This document shows positions 14,490 through 27,699 of a stretch of 64,000 nucleotides of DNA, piece after piece. How positions within the stretch are numbered: the first letter of the stretch is position 1; every line of letters starts with the position of its first letter. The DNA comes from Macrotrachela quadricornifera (taxonomy: Eukaryota > Rotifera > Eurotatoria > Philodinida > Philodinidae), in contig JAJEKB010021106.1 of NCBI GenBank assembly GCA_022393335.1, positions 934,701 to 998,700 on the forward strand, in the 5' to 3' direction. Position numbers and translations under genes: made by a program. A model generated the notes under the pieces. That model had not been told where the DNA came from. It did not search any database and saw only the letters and a list, made by a program, of their open reading frames with translations.

Positions 14490-16170
14490 GTGTGATGCGG
14501 ACGAATGTTGACTAGTCGAAATTAGTTAAATATGATTTTTTAATTTTTGATTTATTTCTAAGAAAATTTCTTTTGACTGTTGAGGTCTATTAAACATAGG
14601 ATTTAAAAAAAGAAAATTTTAATTTTAAAAATGAATTTTTTTTTAGTTTTATGATTTAAATTAATTTTATAGTTTGATTTGTTGCAATTTAAATCTGAGA
14701 ATATTGAAGGACTTATTCTTACTTTTGTTTTTGTCGTTTGTTGATAAGATAAAAATCACTCGTGATGATATTAATTTAATAACTGTAGATAATATTTCCA
14801 GTCGCGTAATATAGTAGATTATATTTTCGAATTGATCATAAATAGAAAGATACATCGTTGACACCGTCAAGATATGATAAGTTTCTATTATTCTAGATAG
14901 AAGACAAAAATACATAGTCTATTATCACTATTGTCGACGTAGACTGTAAATGTTTGGGTGAGGGTTAATTTTAAAAATCCTCTCTTTGCTTTGATTGAAT
15001 AAATTAAAATGATTTTAGTAAAATAATTTGTAAATAATGAACTTATAAATGTTCGAACTATAAAATTGAATAAGAATATTCGAAGGAAACGTTTAGATGA
15101 TAAGACTATAGTTTATGGTAAGTGAAAGATAGATAAATGAATTCTATTGTTATTCGAATATATTGATCTATGTTTTAAAATCATTTCATTATTCGCTAGT
15201 TGTTATTAACAAGTTACGACAGATATTGAAAAATATTCTACTTGAGATTCTATTCTTTTTTTTTTCTTTCGTCAATGAATCAAGTTTAAAGGAATTTGCT
15301 TGAAAATTTAATTGAATCAAACAAATTGTTCAAAATTTTTGGATTAATATAGATCAAAATTGATAATAGATTTTCATAAAACGAATAATTCGAACGTTGT
15401 TCGTATAACGGTTGAGACTAGTCTTGACTGACTCTACTCATTAAGATGTTTAAGATCAGTAAAAGACACTTTATATTGATGATTGTTGGGGATTGAATGT
15501 TCGAATCCATCCATCTTTCCAATTTTTCTTTTACTCTTCTGATTGCTCTTCAACGTGATTAACAGACAAAATAGACTAGACGTGATGGAGTCGTCGGACA
15601 TTTTCGACTAGTTTAGTAGGTGATTGTAGGGCACTTATCATAAACATAACTAGTCTGCAAGGATAAACAAGACGTTTATGACTGGTTATGATCGATATTA
15701 AAGACATATTTGACTAATCATGTCACCCTCACCCTCAGTATTTGTTTTGCTCACTTGGGGATATTTTGATTTTGATTTTGTTTTTCTAAAGATCATATTA
15801 GTCTAGACGTTGTGTAGTTAGATTAGCCTTGACTATTTAGAACAGAGGTGCAGAATCTTCCTCGTGCGCACCCGCGCGGGTGGGGAAATTTTTCGTTTTT
15901 GGGGAAATTTTTGGAGTATTTCTGTGTGAACTTCTTGAACTGTTACTTTTCAAAAGGGAAAAATTTGCGAATAAATTTCCCCGGGGGCGCAAACTCAATC
16001 GTTTCACGGAAGATTCTGCACCTCTGATTTAGAAGGACGTTTTCGAGTTGATGTATAAATTTTTCTGATGTTCATATTAATCGTAATGTAGTGTCATAAA
16101 GTTTGGGACTAGTCTTGATTATGTCAATATGAGGCGTATTTTAAAATGGACTAGACATAACGATCAACAT
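14490..16170. repeat. GACTAGTC-rich diverged repeat tract
   Basis: The palindrome-like motif GACTAGTC, or one-base variants followed by TTGAC or GAC, recurs about ten times: near 14508, 15417, 15573, 15607, 15651, 15710, 15798, 16110 and 16150. Spacing is irregular and the intervening sequence is diverged, so this is an eroded repeat or transposon interior. A hAT MITE (15843-16026) is inserted into it. Confidence 0.45.
15843..16026. mobile_element. hAT-type MITE, 184 bp, perfect TIRs and target duplication
   Basis: The element starts CAGAGGTGCAGAATCTTCC and ends with its exact reverse complement, a 19-bp perfect TIR. It is flanked by identical 8-mers ATTTAGAA at 15835-15842 and 16027-16034. 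Length, the CAG-start terminus and the 8-bp duplication place it with non-autonomous hAT elements. Its interior is GC-richer than the surroundings and contains the near-repeat GGGGAAATTTTT twice. The intact duplication and perfect TIRs suggest fairly recent insertion. Confidence 0.88.
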
Positions 16171-16727
16171 TGCATGTCGCCCGTCCTATTGACATATTCT
16201 GCTCGCGTCTGTTGTGTGAATTCTATTAAATTTGTCATATATTTTATAATATTTTTTCAAATAGTCTATTAGATTCGTGTTTAATAAATATTCATTTTCT
16301 ATATTAATTAATTGGATATGAGTATATCATCTGTTTTATAATATTTAATTTGATATGATTTATAATTAAAAATGGAAGATTAATATATTGTTGATATCGC
16401 GTAGAACGTCGAATATTTTCTATTGTTTTATTATAAAAATGATTTAAATAGTTTATTTTTCATTTAATTGTTTATCTTTTAGTAAATTATAAAAATATGT
16501 TAAAGAATTGAAAATATTTTGTTGAACTAAATATGTTTGATAAATTTATTGTGAAGTTTAAGAATCTAATAAGTTAAATAAAATGTTTTGATTGATTTAT
16601 TTTGATAATATTAATTGAAAATAAGGATCGAACGGATATTGGATAAGAATATTTGTCTGTTGTTATTAAATTGACTTTGATTAAGTTAGATTAGACATTA
16701 TTGATATTAATCTTAAATAATCTCTTT

Positions 16728-16740
16728 GGGGGGGGGGGGG
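16728..16740 (+). repeat. Homopolymer G13
   Basis: A run of 13 G in otherwise AT-rich sequence, followed by TATACCGG. Such a run is prone to replication slippage and sequencing error. Confidence 0.9.
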
Positions 16741-19340
16741 TATACCGGTTTAAAACTAAATTATATTTTCTAATGATTTCTATTGAGATAAAATATCTAG
16801 TTTTTATTTTCAAGAAATTTGAAATGAATCTTTGAAAATGAAAATATCTCTCGTTAGTTGGACAATTGGAAAGATAAATGATTTCTATATATTATTTTGA
16901 TAAAGAATTTTTTCAATTCGAAAAAACTGAAAATAAGAATTAAGTTTGAAAAAATAAATTTCTCATTAAATATTATTTTCAATGTTGTTTAAAAAATGTG
17001 ATCGATGAAATGTTTTCTTTGCAGGGATTATCAATAATTATCTTTGTGATGCAATAATATTGATTAATTTACCAATTCTATTAAATGTATTTCGATAGGG
17101 TTAGAATTTTTAATCGTCGTGTTGTTAATTGATTAACTATTTGTTATTGTTGTCAAAATTCGCCTTATACTGACTTAATATATCTTGTCCTAATAATAAA
17201 TACTATTCGAATACTTTCATTTGTTCTGTATAAAATATTTTATTGAATTTAATCGTTGATTTATCTGTATTAATAGTTTTAAAATAAAATTTCGTTTTCT
17301 GTGTCATGTTGAATATGATTAAGTGGATATATTTGACTATGTGATAAATCTACTAATCTATCGATCTATTAATAAGAATTTAATTTAAATTTCAAGGTAA
17401 ACAATGTTGATAGAAGAGAATTTTTCAAGGATTATTAAATTGACCAGAAAAACTTGTTAAGTTCCTTGAAAAATCTGTTGACGCAGAATATTCTTTATAG
17501 TTTATTTATTTGTTATATTTTTGGGTTTTATTATCTGGTCTCTATGTAGATATGTCTATCATCATATTTATCTTTATCTTGATCATATCGTCAAACGAAA
17601 CGTTATCGAATAATTATTAGAAAATCTATTGTTCATCTGAATATTTTCTATCGGACAGATAACGAAGAGGAAGATAGTCCCCTTTTATTGACTGTATATG
17701 TTGACTGAAATAATCCCATGTTACTTATAGTTGTATAGTCAAGATCATATCTTCCATGTTTTCCAGTCTGACCTGTTTGTCCTCGTGTTACCTTGGTCGT
17801 TACTTATTTCTCCTGGAAAATTTTTATATAAAATTGTTAGAGAAATATGATTTAAAGAAAGAATCGTTAACTAATCCTTGATTATTTCGTTCCTCCCGAA
17901 CTCGCAGACATAGCATTAGTACTCTTGCGATGAGTACGAGTTGCTTGGTGAGAGCATAGTCTGTGATTGTCGCTCACTTTTATTTGCACAGTTTGTTTCT
18001 CACCATCGTTTTCGATCTAATCTTAGATGCTCGTCATTGTTGTCGTGATCCTCGTTTTTCACCCTGATCTGACACATCAATCATTGGTAATTAATTTGCA
18101 ACTATAGAAATATGTCGTGCACTTATTCCATTCTCTCTCTCTCCGTTAGTATGTCGGTTGTTTGTTTAATTATTTTTGTCCGTTAGTAATTATCTTTTAT
18201 TTTTCAATTAATAAATGTTTTAAAAAGTTCGATAAGATTTCAAAACATAGAAATATTCTTCTAATATGTCCAATTATTTTGTGAATTGAATATTTTGTTC
18301 GAGTTTCTCACTTGCTCAATTGATTCGTATGATTTGAATATATATAATATATTCTAAAATATAATAAAGTCAAATTTATTTTTGAAAATGTTTGATATAA
18401 ATAAAATTTTCATGTCGAAATTGTGTTAAATGTGTGTCATATAATTATCGAATTTGAGTGATTATAGTTTCTCGTAGATAAACGTTGAATATAATGAATA
18501 GTTTGCTCATTCTTTTCTTGGATAGAAATTTTGTTAAATGAACTAAACATATCGTTCTGTTTATTTGTTTTGGATTGTTATAGTAATAAAATAAATAGAA
18601 GATAGATTCATCTCTTATTGATACTCTCATGAAAAATAATTCATCGAAACAAATTTTTTTTAATAATTCATAACAATATGGTAAAAGATGTTTAAATATT
18701 TGAATAATATTTAAAATTCCATGGAAAACGTTTTTTGTGTAAAACTATCTAAAATTGTAATATGTCGCGAGTGTGTGTAATATTTGTCACATATTATATT
18801 TACGTTTTTCTTAACAAGTTCTGATTAAAGAATTTCTTTGAGAATATTATCGATATGCTTTTCTTAAAGCATGTAATAAATTATCTTGTAACATTAATTT
18901 TTGTTTGAGGATTATTAAATAAAATTAATATTCGAAATCGATTGATCACGCACTAATTCGAAGTAAACTATTTAAATGTTTTGTTAACAATACGTTTGTT
19001 CATAAGTCGAATTTTTCGAATATAAATATCATTAGGTATCTCATTCGTCAATAAATCGAGTTATTGAGAATTTTTCTATAGAAGATTTGTTGTTGATCAT
19101 AGATAATTGTCGAGAATTGATTTTAGAAAATATTGTTCACAAAACGATGAATAAAAATAGGATAATTATGTTCTTTAAAATAATATTATATTTGAGATTG
19201 ATTATTGTATAATATAAATTTGAAAATTTTCATTAATAAAATGTTGTAATACATTCTGTTATTATCTATTTCAAGATAAAAATAGTATCTATTTAGTTTA
19301 ATTTTTGTACAAATTTTTTCTATTTTATTTCTCCCGTATC

Positions 19341-20774
19341 CATAGGCGATGGAACGTTTTAAATCTCGGGTAGGCTCTAGATTTTTGATAAGATCCTTGG
19401 TGACACGTTAAAAATAGAAAGGGTCAGTTTTTAATGGTATACCACCCACCCATATAATTATCAAACGCACTTAAAATGCAGATAGATGTGTTTTTGTTGC
19501 AAATGCCGGTGTTCTAGCACATTTTTGTATTGAACCATGGTGGAACTGGAAGTGAACTCACTCACTATTGCTCTTCTTGAGTGCATTCAGAGAACGTTTA
19601 TATAAATAAACGCATCGATATGCGTTTAAATTTTTGTTTAACACACGTTGTCACTCATCCCTGTCGCTTCATTTGTTAGAATCATATTTAATAATTAAAG
19701 GAAGCTATGTGTTCTTCAGGACGTGCTTCGAATTGACACACTCAATAAAACGTGTTCTAGAGGTACGTCCCTCAATGTATTGTATTTGCGGCAATGCGTC
19801 TAGATTCGATTTAAGGCATTCTTTAAATGCGTTCAGAGTCGATTCAAAAATTTTTCAAAGTCGCGTTCAAACACAGTTCAATCGTGAATTCCGTCTGGAC
19901 ACGTTAATATTCAAAAAATATTGACATGGGTATAAAGGTAGTCTAATCGGTGTGGATAAACAGTTAATGAAGAAAGCTCCATCTAGACGAAAATGTGAAA
20001 ATGAGTCCAACAATATGCTTCTTCGATGAAACGCTTTGTGTCATGTTTTCGCATCATATCGATTTAGAAGTTTGAAACTAGGAGAAAAAAAAATTTTTAA
20101 ATCCAGTTCGAAAGACATAAAATGTGTTTCGGCGGTTCTGAGCGAAAAACTCATAAATAATGCGAGTTGATATTGCTAAACTCATAAAAATATCTAAATC
20201 ACAACACTGAGAAGGATGGACGAATGCTTTTTGTGACGGACTTGTTACATTATATAGGTTATCAATATATAAGAGATCTCTCTATGTTTGTAGAGAAAAT
20301 ATTTTTTGATAAAATCTCTTCTTTAGATATGCAATAAAATTTTTTTTATCTTCGATAAAACTGATCAACTACCTATGAGTAGTGAACAAATAAAGTTTTT
20401 TTGTTAGAATTGCATGAGATAGTGCAAATACTTTTCTTTGCAATGAAAGATCACTGAGGTCCGTAGCATCTGTGGATAACATACTAGACTCTTTACACGA
20501 AGAACAAACTCAAAATCAGTTGTTTGGTATGGTATTCATGCAACGAGCTTCTAACATAATTGAAAGGTGCCATACATTTCAGTGACATTTTAATTTAAAG
20601 AGAAATGTTTACACTATTTGATGCCATCCTCAGAAAATGGATAGTACACTTACTTGAAACTGTCTTTGCCAACAAGACAGTCAAAAATGCCAAAATCCTT
20701 TATTGAACTTTTGTAACATGCCTAATGCTGTCCAAGTTTGAGCCTAGGCAAACCTAATGGTTCCGCCGTCTATG
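19341..20774. mobile_element. hAT-type DNA element, 1.43 kb, with 8-bp duplication
   Basis: The left end CATAGGCGATGGAAC pairs with the reverse complement of the right end, CATAGACGGCGGAAC (12 of 15 identical). The inner AGGCTC motif is shared too. Identical 8-mers CCCGTATC flank it at 19333-19340 and 20775-20782. The CA...TG ends and 8-bp duplication fit hAT. The interior is GC-richer than its flanks. The 96-codon frame at 19634-19924 has no ATG start and no recognisable transposase motif, so I do not call it a gene. Confidence 0.75.
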
Positions 20775-21222
20775 CCCGTATCTGTCTTTATCAAGTAATA
20801 TAGAATTTGTTAACTATTCAAACATATTTAACTGTAATATTCGCTAATTCATAAATCCTACTGTTCTTCATTCCGAAACACTATCGTTTAATAAAATAAT
20901 CCTTATAATCTTCACTATCTTCAATTATTTTAGAGAATAATTTCATAAAAATCTTCTAGAAAATATAAATGTATTTTCTTTCATTAAGGATTGTCTTGAT
21001 TGAATTTCTTACTCTCTTTATACCAATTGTGAAAGGAATTTTTCTTTATTATTTTTATTGGAACAAGATTGTCAATCAATATTATATAGATAACAATTCA
21101 ATGAACATTCTAAATCTTTAATTTGATCAAATATGAGAAAAAATAATTTCATTTGGATTTTGTTAACAGCAGAATTTGAATAACAGTGGAAATTATTTAT
21201 TATCTGATGAATTTATCCGTAT

Positions 21223-21245
21223 AAGAAGAAGAAGAAGAAGAAGAA
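21223..21245 (+). repeat. GAA trinucleotide microsatellite
   Basis: Seven or so uninterrupted AAG/GAA units in AT-rich sequence with no gene nearby. Confidence 0.9.
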
Positions 21246-23539
21246 TTGTTGGAAAAATGAATCAATAATTCGTTGAAATGGGTGATGAATTATACAATTG
21301 ATAATCTTTTCCTAATATTTAAAATGAATCGAATGTTTACTTTTTCTGTTAAGATTTCGAGAAATGTCTTTATCTCCTAATATATATATATAAAGTAATT
21401 TAGTGAAGAAATTCTTCGAATAAATATATGTTTTAAAGAATCGAATGTTTTTGAGAAATATTTTATTTTCCAACTATTTTCCACTAATCTGATTTCTTCT
21501 CTTAGGTTAGGATTAGAAATGAATTTCTTATTCAATTTCGATTTATTCAACAAGTTTGGTTTCGTTTAGTTATAATTTGAATATATTTAATAATAGTTCT
21601 TTTAGTTAATAATAAATGATTTTATTTTATATAAAATTTCAGTTGATCTACACATATAATCAATTATTGTTTCTAAAACGTTTTAATAGAATTGACGGTA
21701 AATAGTGTATACTTTTACTTTTCTTAATTAATAATCTACTTATATAATTAGACAGTAAATTGGGCCGATTAATATTTTTGAATAATTCTATTCTTAATGT
21801 GTTAATCTAAATGTAATTTGTCTCCTAGAAGAATAATAACTTTTATATTAATGATGATTTCTAGTTTGATATAAATACTAATTGTATTTGCAAGAATTTC
21901 AGGTATAAATTTTCTTATTCAATATGAGTTATTTATTGTTCGTTAGGAAATTGTTGAATAGATTTGTTGGAAAAATATTTTTATTTCTAACTAAACTTTG
22001 TTTATAATATTAATAATTGTCCATATGAAATTTATTTTAATAATCTAATATTTATTCATATGTTAACGAGTTTCAAAATTTTGTCATATATTTATTCTGA
22101 TAAAATAAAATCTTTCTCTTTTATTTCAGCGCAGAGTCGAATGTGTTTTTCTCGATGGACATATCTTCTGTAGAATATCTAATATTTAATTTGTTTCAAA
22201 TAACTTGAATAAAAACTATAAATGGATTCTTTATTAGAATTTTGTTAATAATATGAAATTGAATTCTATTACATACCGTTTAAATAAATATCTCAGTATA
22301 TAATATAAATGAGTCAATGTACTAGATATAGTCGTCGTGTATTATAATGATTCACAATAGAACGAGAGATTTTTCTTCACATTCTCCCGTTTGCGTCCCC
22401 GTTGTAGAAGAATAAATTTCTATGATTTTTATTCCAGACTATTCTTGATTAGTCTAGAATTGTTATATATTATATTTTATTAGAAAATCAAAGGTAAAAA
22501 TTTTCAATTTATATTTAAATAATGTTTTTCTATAATAGTGACATAAAATTCTATGGTGGATTCTGACGAAGAAGGAGAGATATATTATGATACTAAAGAT
22601 TAACTAGTAACTCATGGTTACACTATCTATCATGGGATATTTGAAGACGGGAATAGTTAAACAAGGATTATGGAAAAGAATAATTATCTAATGATTATGA
22701 ATATAACAGGGGAAATTTCTAATGGATCTTCGAAGTTTATTAATTAAGGTAAATGATGTTAAAAATATTGTTAAATTTGTAGATGAACGGAAACGAAGGA
22801 AACAACGAAAATTGTTTAGAAATATAATATTTAATCGAGGAGTATAACAAATCAATATAGACTTTTTGATAATATGATTTAAACAAATCGAATTTTATCA
22901 ATTAATGAAAAACAATGAGAATATTTTCAAATTTTAATTTATTTATTCTAAAAGCATCTTTCACAGATCTTCCTTTATTAAATGAAATAAATAAAAATCC
23001 TGTTCCCTAACGTTCAGAATTTGAATTAGAAACTGATCTTTTATATAAATAAGATGATAGTTATACAAAGTTAAATAAATAATAACAATTCTATTCATCA
23101 TATTTGTTTAACAGATTTTAAAATTAATGTTAAAAGATTCTCATGGTTTGATAATGAAAATAAACAATCCTTAAATATCTAATAGAAATAAATTTATACT
23201 GAAATAAACAATTATTTCAGTTGAAAAAAGTAGTTTATTGAAATTGATTAGTAAATTAAAAACACTAATACGTTTTACTAATGTCAAAAATAATGTTCGA
23301 TTTATTCTCAATATCGAACACGAATTATCATATAGAATTTTTACAAAATTTATCCAAGAATTATTTTACAAGAGTTAAATTATGATAAAAATAAAAATTA
23401 ATTTCATTAGAAAAATGTCACATTTTTTATTTCGATTGTTATGAAAATTTGTTAGAACCTTTCGATACTAAATGCAAATAATCAGAATAGAGTTATACAT
23501 TTAAGTAAAATATAATATGTTTATTACAGATGATGATTA

Positions 23540-26400
23540 TCTTTAATGGAATCATTGATTTCCGATAAGATTATCATAGTGAGACGTTTAAATGAAAATA
23601 TTAGAGAAATTTTGAATTAGATTTAGGGGTATAGTACCTACTACAATTAATAAGTTAAAACAAAATCAAACATAGATTTTTATGTGAATGAAAAACGTTA
23701 GAAGAAATTTTATTAAAACAATTAGTTGCAATTCTTTACAAAAATTATTGTTAATGAATAAAAGAAAATTTTCAATTCTACATTAGACGATGAAGATATT
23801 TGAATTGATCAGAAAATGAATATTTTCATAGGAATGAAATGTTTATTTAGACAATTTAAAATTATGAAGAAATTAATTAATATTTTACAAAAATCTAAAC
23901 GATCAGATTCTTTCATTTTTCCAAATCGATCAAAATATATATTCTAATCATTTCGAAATCAATCATAAATTATTAGAAAAAGAATTTATTAAAAACTAAA
24001 AATTTTAATAAATATAAATTCTCATGTTTTCGACGACATATTAGAGAATCAAAATTAAAATCTATCCATTAAAGAATTTATGAAAAGGAAAACAAAATAT
24101 CACAGAGATTATTGATCATTTTCTTTATTTCAATAATCAATTTTTAAAATTATCAAATTTTCATTAAATATAGATATAGACATTCAGAAATTTTATCAAA
24201 ATTCTTCAACAATCACATATATATATTATCAATAAGAAATATTTTTAAATTAATCCTTGGAAGAAAAAAAAGAAGAGATTTATCAATTGAATGAACAAAC
24301 TGAGATAAACCATTCTAATCTATTAATAATGCGCGAATAGTCGGGAAATTGCGTTAGAAAGAGAGAGAGAGAGAGAGAGCAGCTTTTCAAGACAATCGAA
24401 TGTTATGTTTCAACTTCTATTAGAAAAACAGGTATAAATATCAATCAACAAACTGATCATACACTAAAACAACCGATCTATATTGGACAATTCTCTAAAC
24501 AAACACAAACCTATTATTTAATATCTTTTAGAAGCAAAGTTAATAATTTCGAAATAATTTTAATAATAGAATTGTTAACACATTCAAATATAATTAATCA
24601 TGTTCGTGTCTTATTTTCAAATGATTTAATTCTAAGAGAAATAACATAGGGGAAGAATCATTCTATTATTTTAACAGATAATATAGAATTTATCAATATT
24701 TAAAGAAGATTCTGTTAATTCATTTAAACATATGGCGAATAAGAAATAATGATTCTTATCAAACATTTCAAGAATAAATTAAACAAAACTTCATTTAGAT
24801 TTTTTACTTTTTATATAATAGAAAATTAAAATAAATAACAGTTAATCGAGCTTTAGAAGAATTTTCAAGAAAATAAATCAATATACTGAAAAAATGACAG
24901 AAGCACATTTTTAAAAATCTGAAGAAAATATTTAATATAAGACATTATTAAAGAAGAATGTTCCAATTAAGAATATAGTTGAACAAAAAAACAAACTAGT
25001 CAATCATAGTTTATTAGAGAACTTATTCGACGTATCATTACCGGTCTATCAGTTATACTTTCTTTAACAGTTTATCATCATCTTATTGAAAAACATGAAA
25101 ATGATTTGTTTATTAAAAGAAAAAGCATTATATATAGAATATTTCTTCCAATCTCATTCTATTCAAATTCTTTCGAGTATTTTTTTAATATATTATTAGA
25201 TTTTTGATGAAAATAGAAATTCAATTCTTCCTAATCATCTTGATAAAATTTTATTTTAACTGAACAAACAAAATCTTGAACAATTAGCTTTATTAGGAGA
25301 ATATTTTAGTTTACTTGATTATTATAATGATTATTTATCTAAAATATATGACAAATAATCTTCAACTATTTTATTTCCGCAACATGTTAAATAGAGAACA
25401 TTTGAAACAATCTATAGATGAAATCGATCTTAGTTTTGTTCACATCATTTTTATTTATGAAATCTATTATCCAATAACTACTATCGCGATAATGACAAAA
25501 TATTTTGAAATTTATACTAAATATTTGACAAAAAATCTAATGACTAATAAATCTGATGAAATTCAATGGAAAAATTTTGTTAATCAGAGAATATCTAATT
25601 TAATTAATAAAGATAAAATCTTATATCATATGTTTTTATTTGTGAAAATTGTTTTAAAAGTCATTTACAATAAATGATAGATTATATCAATGATACAAAA
25701 TATCTTAAAAGATAACATATGAACTCAGAGATATGATAATAAAATATCTAATCGAACATATTATTACTTTCGATTATGAAAATTATTTTTATTATTTTCA
25801 AATTCATCTACGAAAAATATGGAATTTTTACAGAAAGTTATTTTCGATAGATTTGTATACCTTGTGGAAGAATTTCTTTTTTTCTCAAATACCCAAAATT
25901 ATTTAATAGAATATTTCCTGGTCTTATTAGTGAAAGTTTAAAAGATTTATCTTAAGAAGAAAAATATCTTATTATACATTACTTTGTTTGATCAAACAAA
26001 ATTAATCTTTAATGAAAATACGAATGTTTTATTTTCGACGTCAAATTGTCTTTCAAGTAGAAACAAAACGCGTTAATGAAAATGGTGATGGTAGACATTT
26101 TGTTCTGAAGATATTAAACAAGACAATTCATATAAAAGGAAAAACAACAGATAGAAAAGATGATAAAGGAAATTATGAATTTATTTTATATTTTCAACAT
26201 CTTCAAAATTCTCAGTTAGATAAAAAAGAGAAAACGAAACATAGGAATTTATTCTCGAAAAATAAACAAATTCATAAATGTACATTAAACTTTTTTTCAA
26301 AAATTAATTACTACTGGGATGTGATCATAGGAATCAAAAGAGTCTTATTAAAGAAATTGCACAGTTAGGATAAATAAATTAAACAATTCTTACATTCATT
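23540..26400 (+). pseudogene. Decayed coding-like region, family not recognised
   Basis: The plus strand reads as stretches of plausible protein broken by frequent TAA/TGA codons and frame changes. Examples are a lysine-rich run around 23540-24080, an isoleucine-rich run at 24440-24640, and uninterrupted frames of 120 codons (25315-25677) and 118 codons (26012-26368). The 25315 frame reads like the helical part of a large protein. The piece at about 25850-25980, in a different frame, contains CGRISFFLKYPKLFNRIFPG. Base composition is A-rich, unlike the T/G-rich block before it. I see no reverse-transcriptase, transposase or RING motif I would defend. It may be an old gene or mobile-element relic. 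Confidence 0.35.
24359..24379 (+). repeat. (GA)n microsatellite
   Basis: About ten GA units inside the decayed coding-like region; its presence in frame supports the view that the region is no longer coding. Confidence 0.85.
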
Positions 26401-27080
26401 TTCAAACAAATAAAATCATTCGAAAATAATCTCATCTACAGTATATACTTTTATTCATTGTAACCACGGATTTTTCTTTCCTATACGTATTCCATTTTTT
26501 ATGTTATATATTATTATAAACAACAACTAATACTATTTCACAATGGAATAATTACATCTTCTTCTATATTGTTTACATCAATCCACAATTCTAAACATGT
26601 TTATCTTAAACTAATTGATCAAACTGATAAATCAATGATTTTATATGTATTTATGGATCAAGTTAATGGAAATTTCTTCCAACAAATGAGCATATAGTCA
26701 TTTATATCCTATAGTACAACTATCGAACACATCGAATTTTGACTGAACATTCAGAAATATTTTCAAGATTATCTATTAACATCTAAACAAGATAAAAACT
26801 AAACTATTCAAATCAAAATTAGAAAATCTTTAATTGAACTATTTTGTCATTGATATTTGTTGACTTTAAATAAACTGATGTACAGAATTATAATATGTTA
26901 AATTATTTTTCAAGCCAACTGATTAAGATATAAGATGAATCAGTTGACAGTGTATCATTTATTGTTCAAAATGAATAAAACTAATTGTTGAAAGATTTAT
27001 AATACTATTATTCGTTGAATCAACAACAAACATTACATTATATCCATTTTTATCTAAGTGAACTTGTCAGACGATTCGAC

Positions 27081-27477
27081 TTTTTCAAAATCGTATTCGT
27101 TCCACTTGGTGTGTCAGGTAGAATCCATCGATCTCTATCGATTAGAATAAGTTCCTTCTTAACGAGCAATGACATTATGTCCTGCACTTATCAAAAACTC
27201 TTTTTATTTTTTCATGGGAACAAACTTGCAAAAAGTGTATTTTCCAAAACTATTCGATCGTCTCGCTTCAGAATTTAAAACCAATCAGAGATTTCGATGC
27301 ATCTCGACTTGTTCTATCGATTGGTATGATCATTTCCGTTATTCACATAATAGTTTCAATTGAATAGATTATTAAATCTTGAAAATTCCCCATTGATCAT
27401 GTATATGACGTATGAATTTGTTCTACGATTTGTGTCCTTCATAAAACTGATTTAATTCGATTCAAAATGAAAAACAC
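27081..27477 (+). repeat. Left 397-bp arm of a long inverted-repeat element
   Basis: This segment matches the reverse complement of 30841-31237 base for base in register: both arms are exactly 397 bp with only scattered substitutions. The apparent 64-codon ORF at 27169-27363 is mirrored in the other arm (30955-31149, minus strand), so the pair reflects the duplicated DNA rather than two genes. No clear target duplication is visible outside the arms. Confidence 0.85.
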
Positions 27478-27699
27478 TATCAAATGGTATATAAATTAAT
27501 AGATTGGAATCGATAAACAGGATTTAATAACTCGTTATATGTTTTGACACACACACAGAGAGATAGGTATATTCAATATAAACTTTGAAGATTCATCAAA
27601 TCTGAGATAATTTGATAATAGGAAATGAAATTTCTCGTTATCTTTGATTAATAGTTATGAAAAAAGTATGTTAAACGTTACATAAGACATATAAATGAA

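Larger units (their letters stand above)
9400..22300. other. Long C-poor, T/G-rich gene desert
   Basis: For about 13 kb the top strand reads as T- and G-rich with conspicuously few C residues, and no supportable gene occurs on either strand. Superimposed are a (TC)n tract (12377-12400), a 13-base G run (16728-16740), a GAA microsatellite (21223-21245), two hAT elements and a GACTAGTC-rich tract, all listed separately. The longest ORFs are under 100 codons and look random. Confidence 0.45.

Noticed and set aside
15499..15509. TGTTCGAATCC, a tRNA B-box-like motif
   Set aside because: No A box at suitable distance and no cloverleaf could be drawn around it; probably chance in a repeat tract.
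19634..19924. 96-codon frame inside the hAT-like element
   Set aside because: It has no ATG at its start, shows no transposase motif, and is best explained by the GC-richer element interior.
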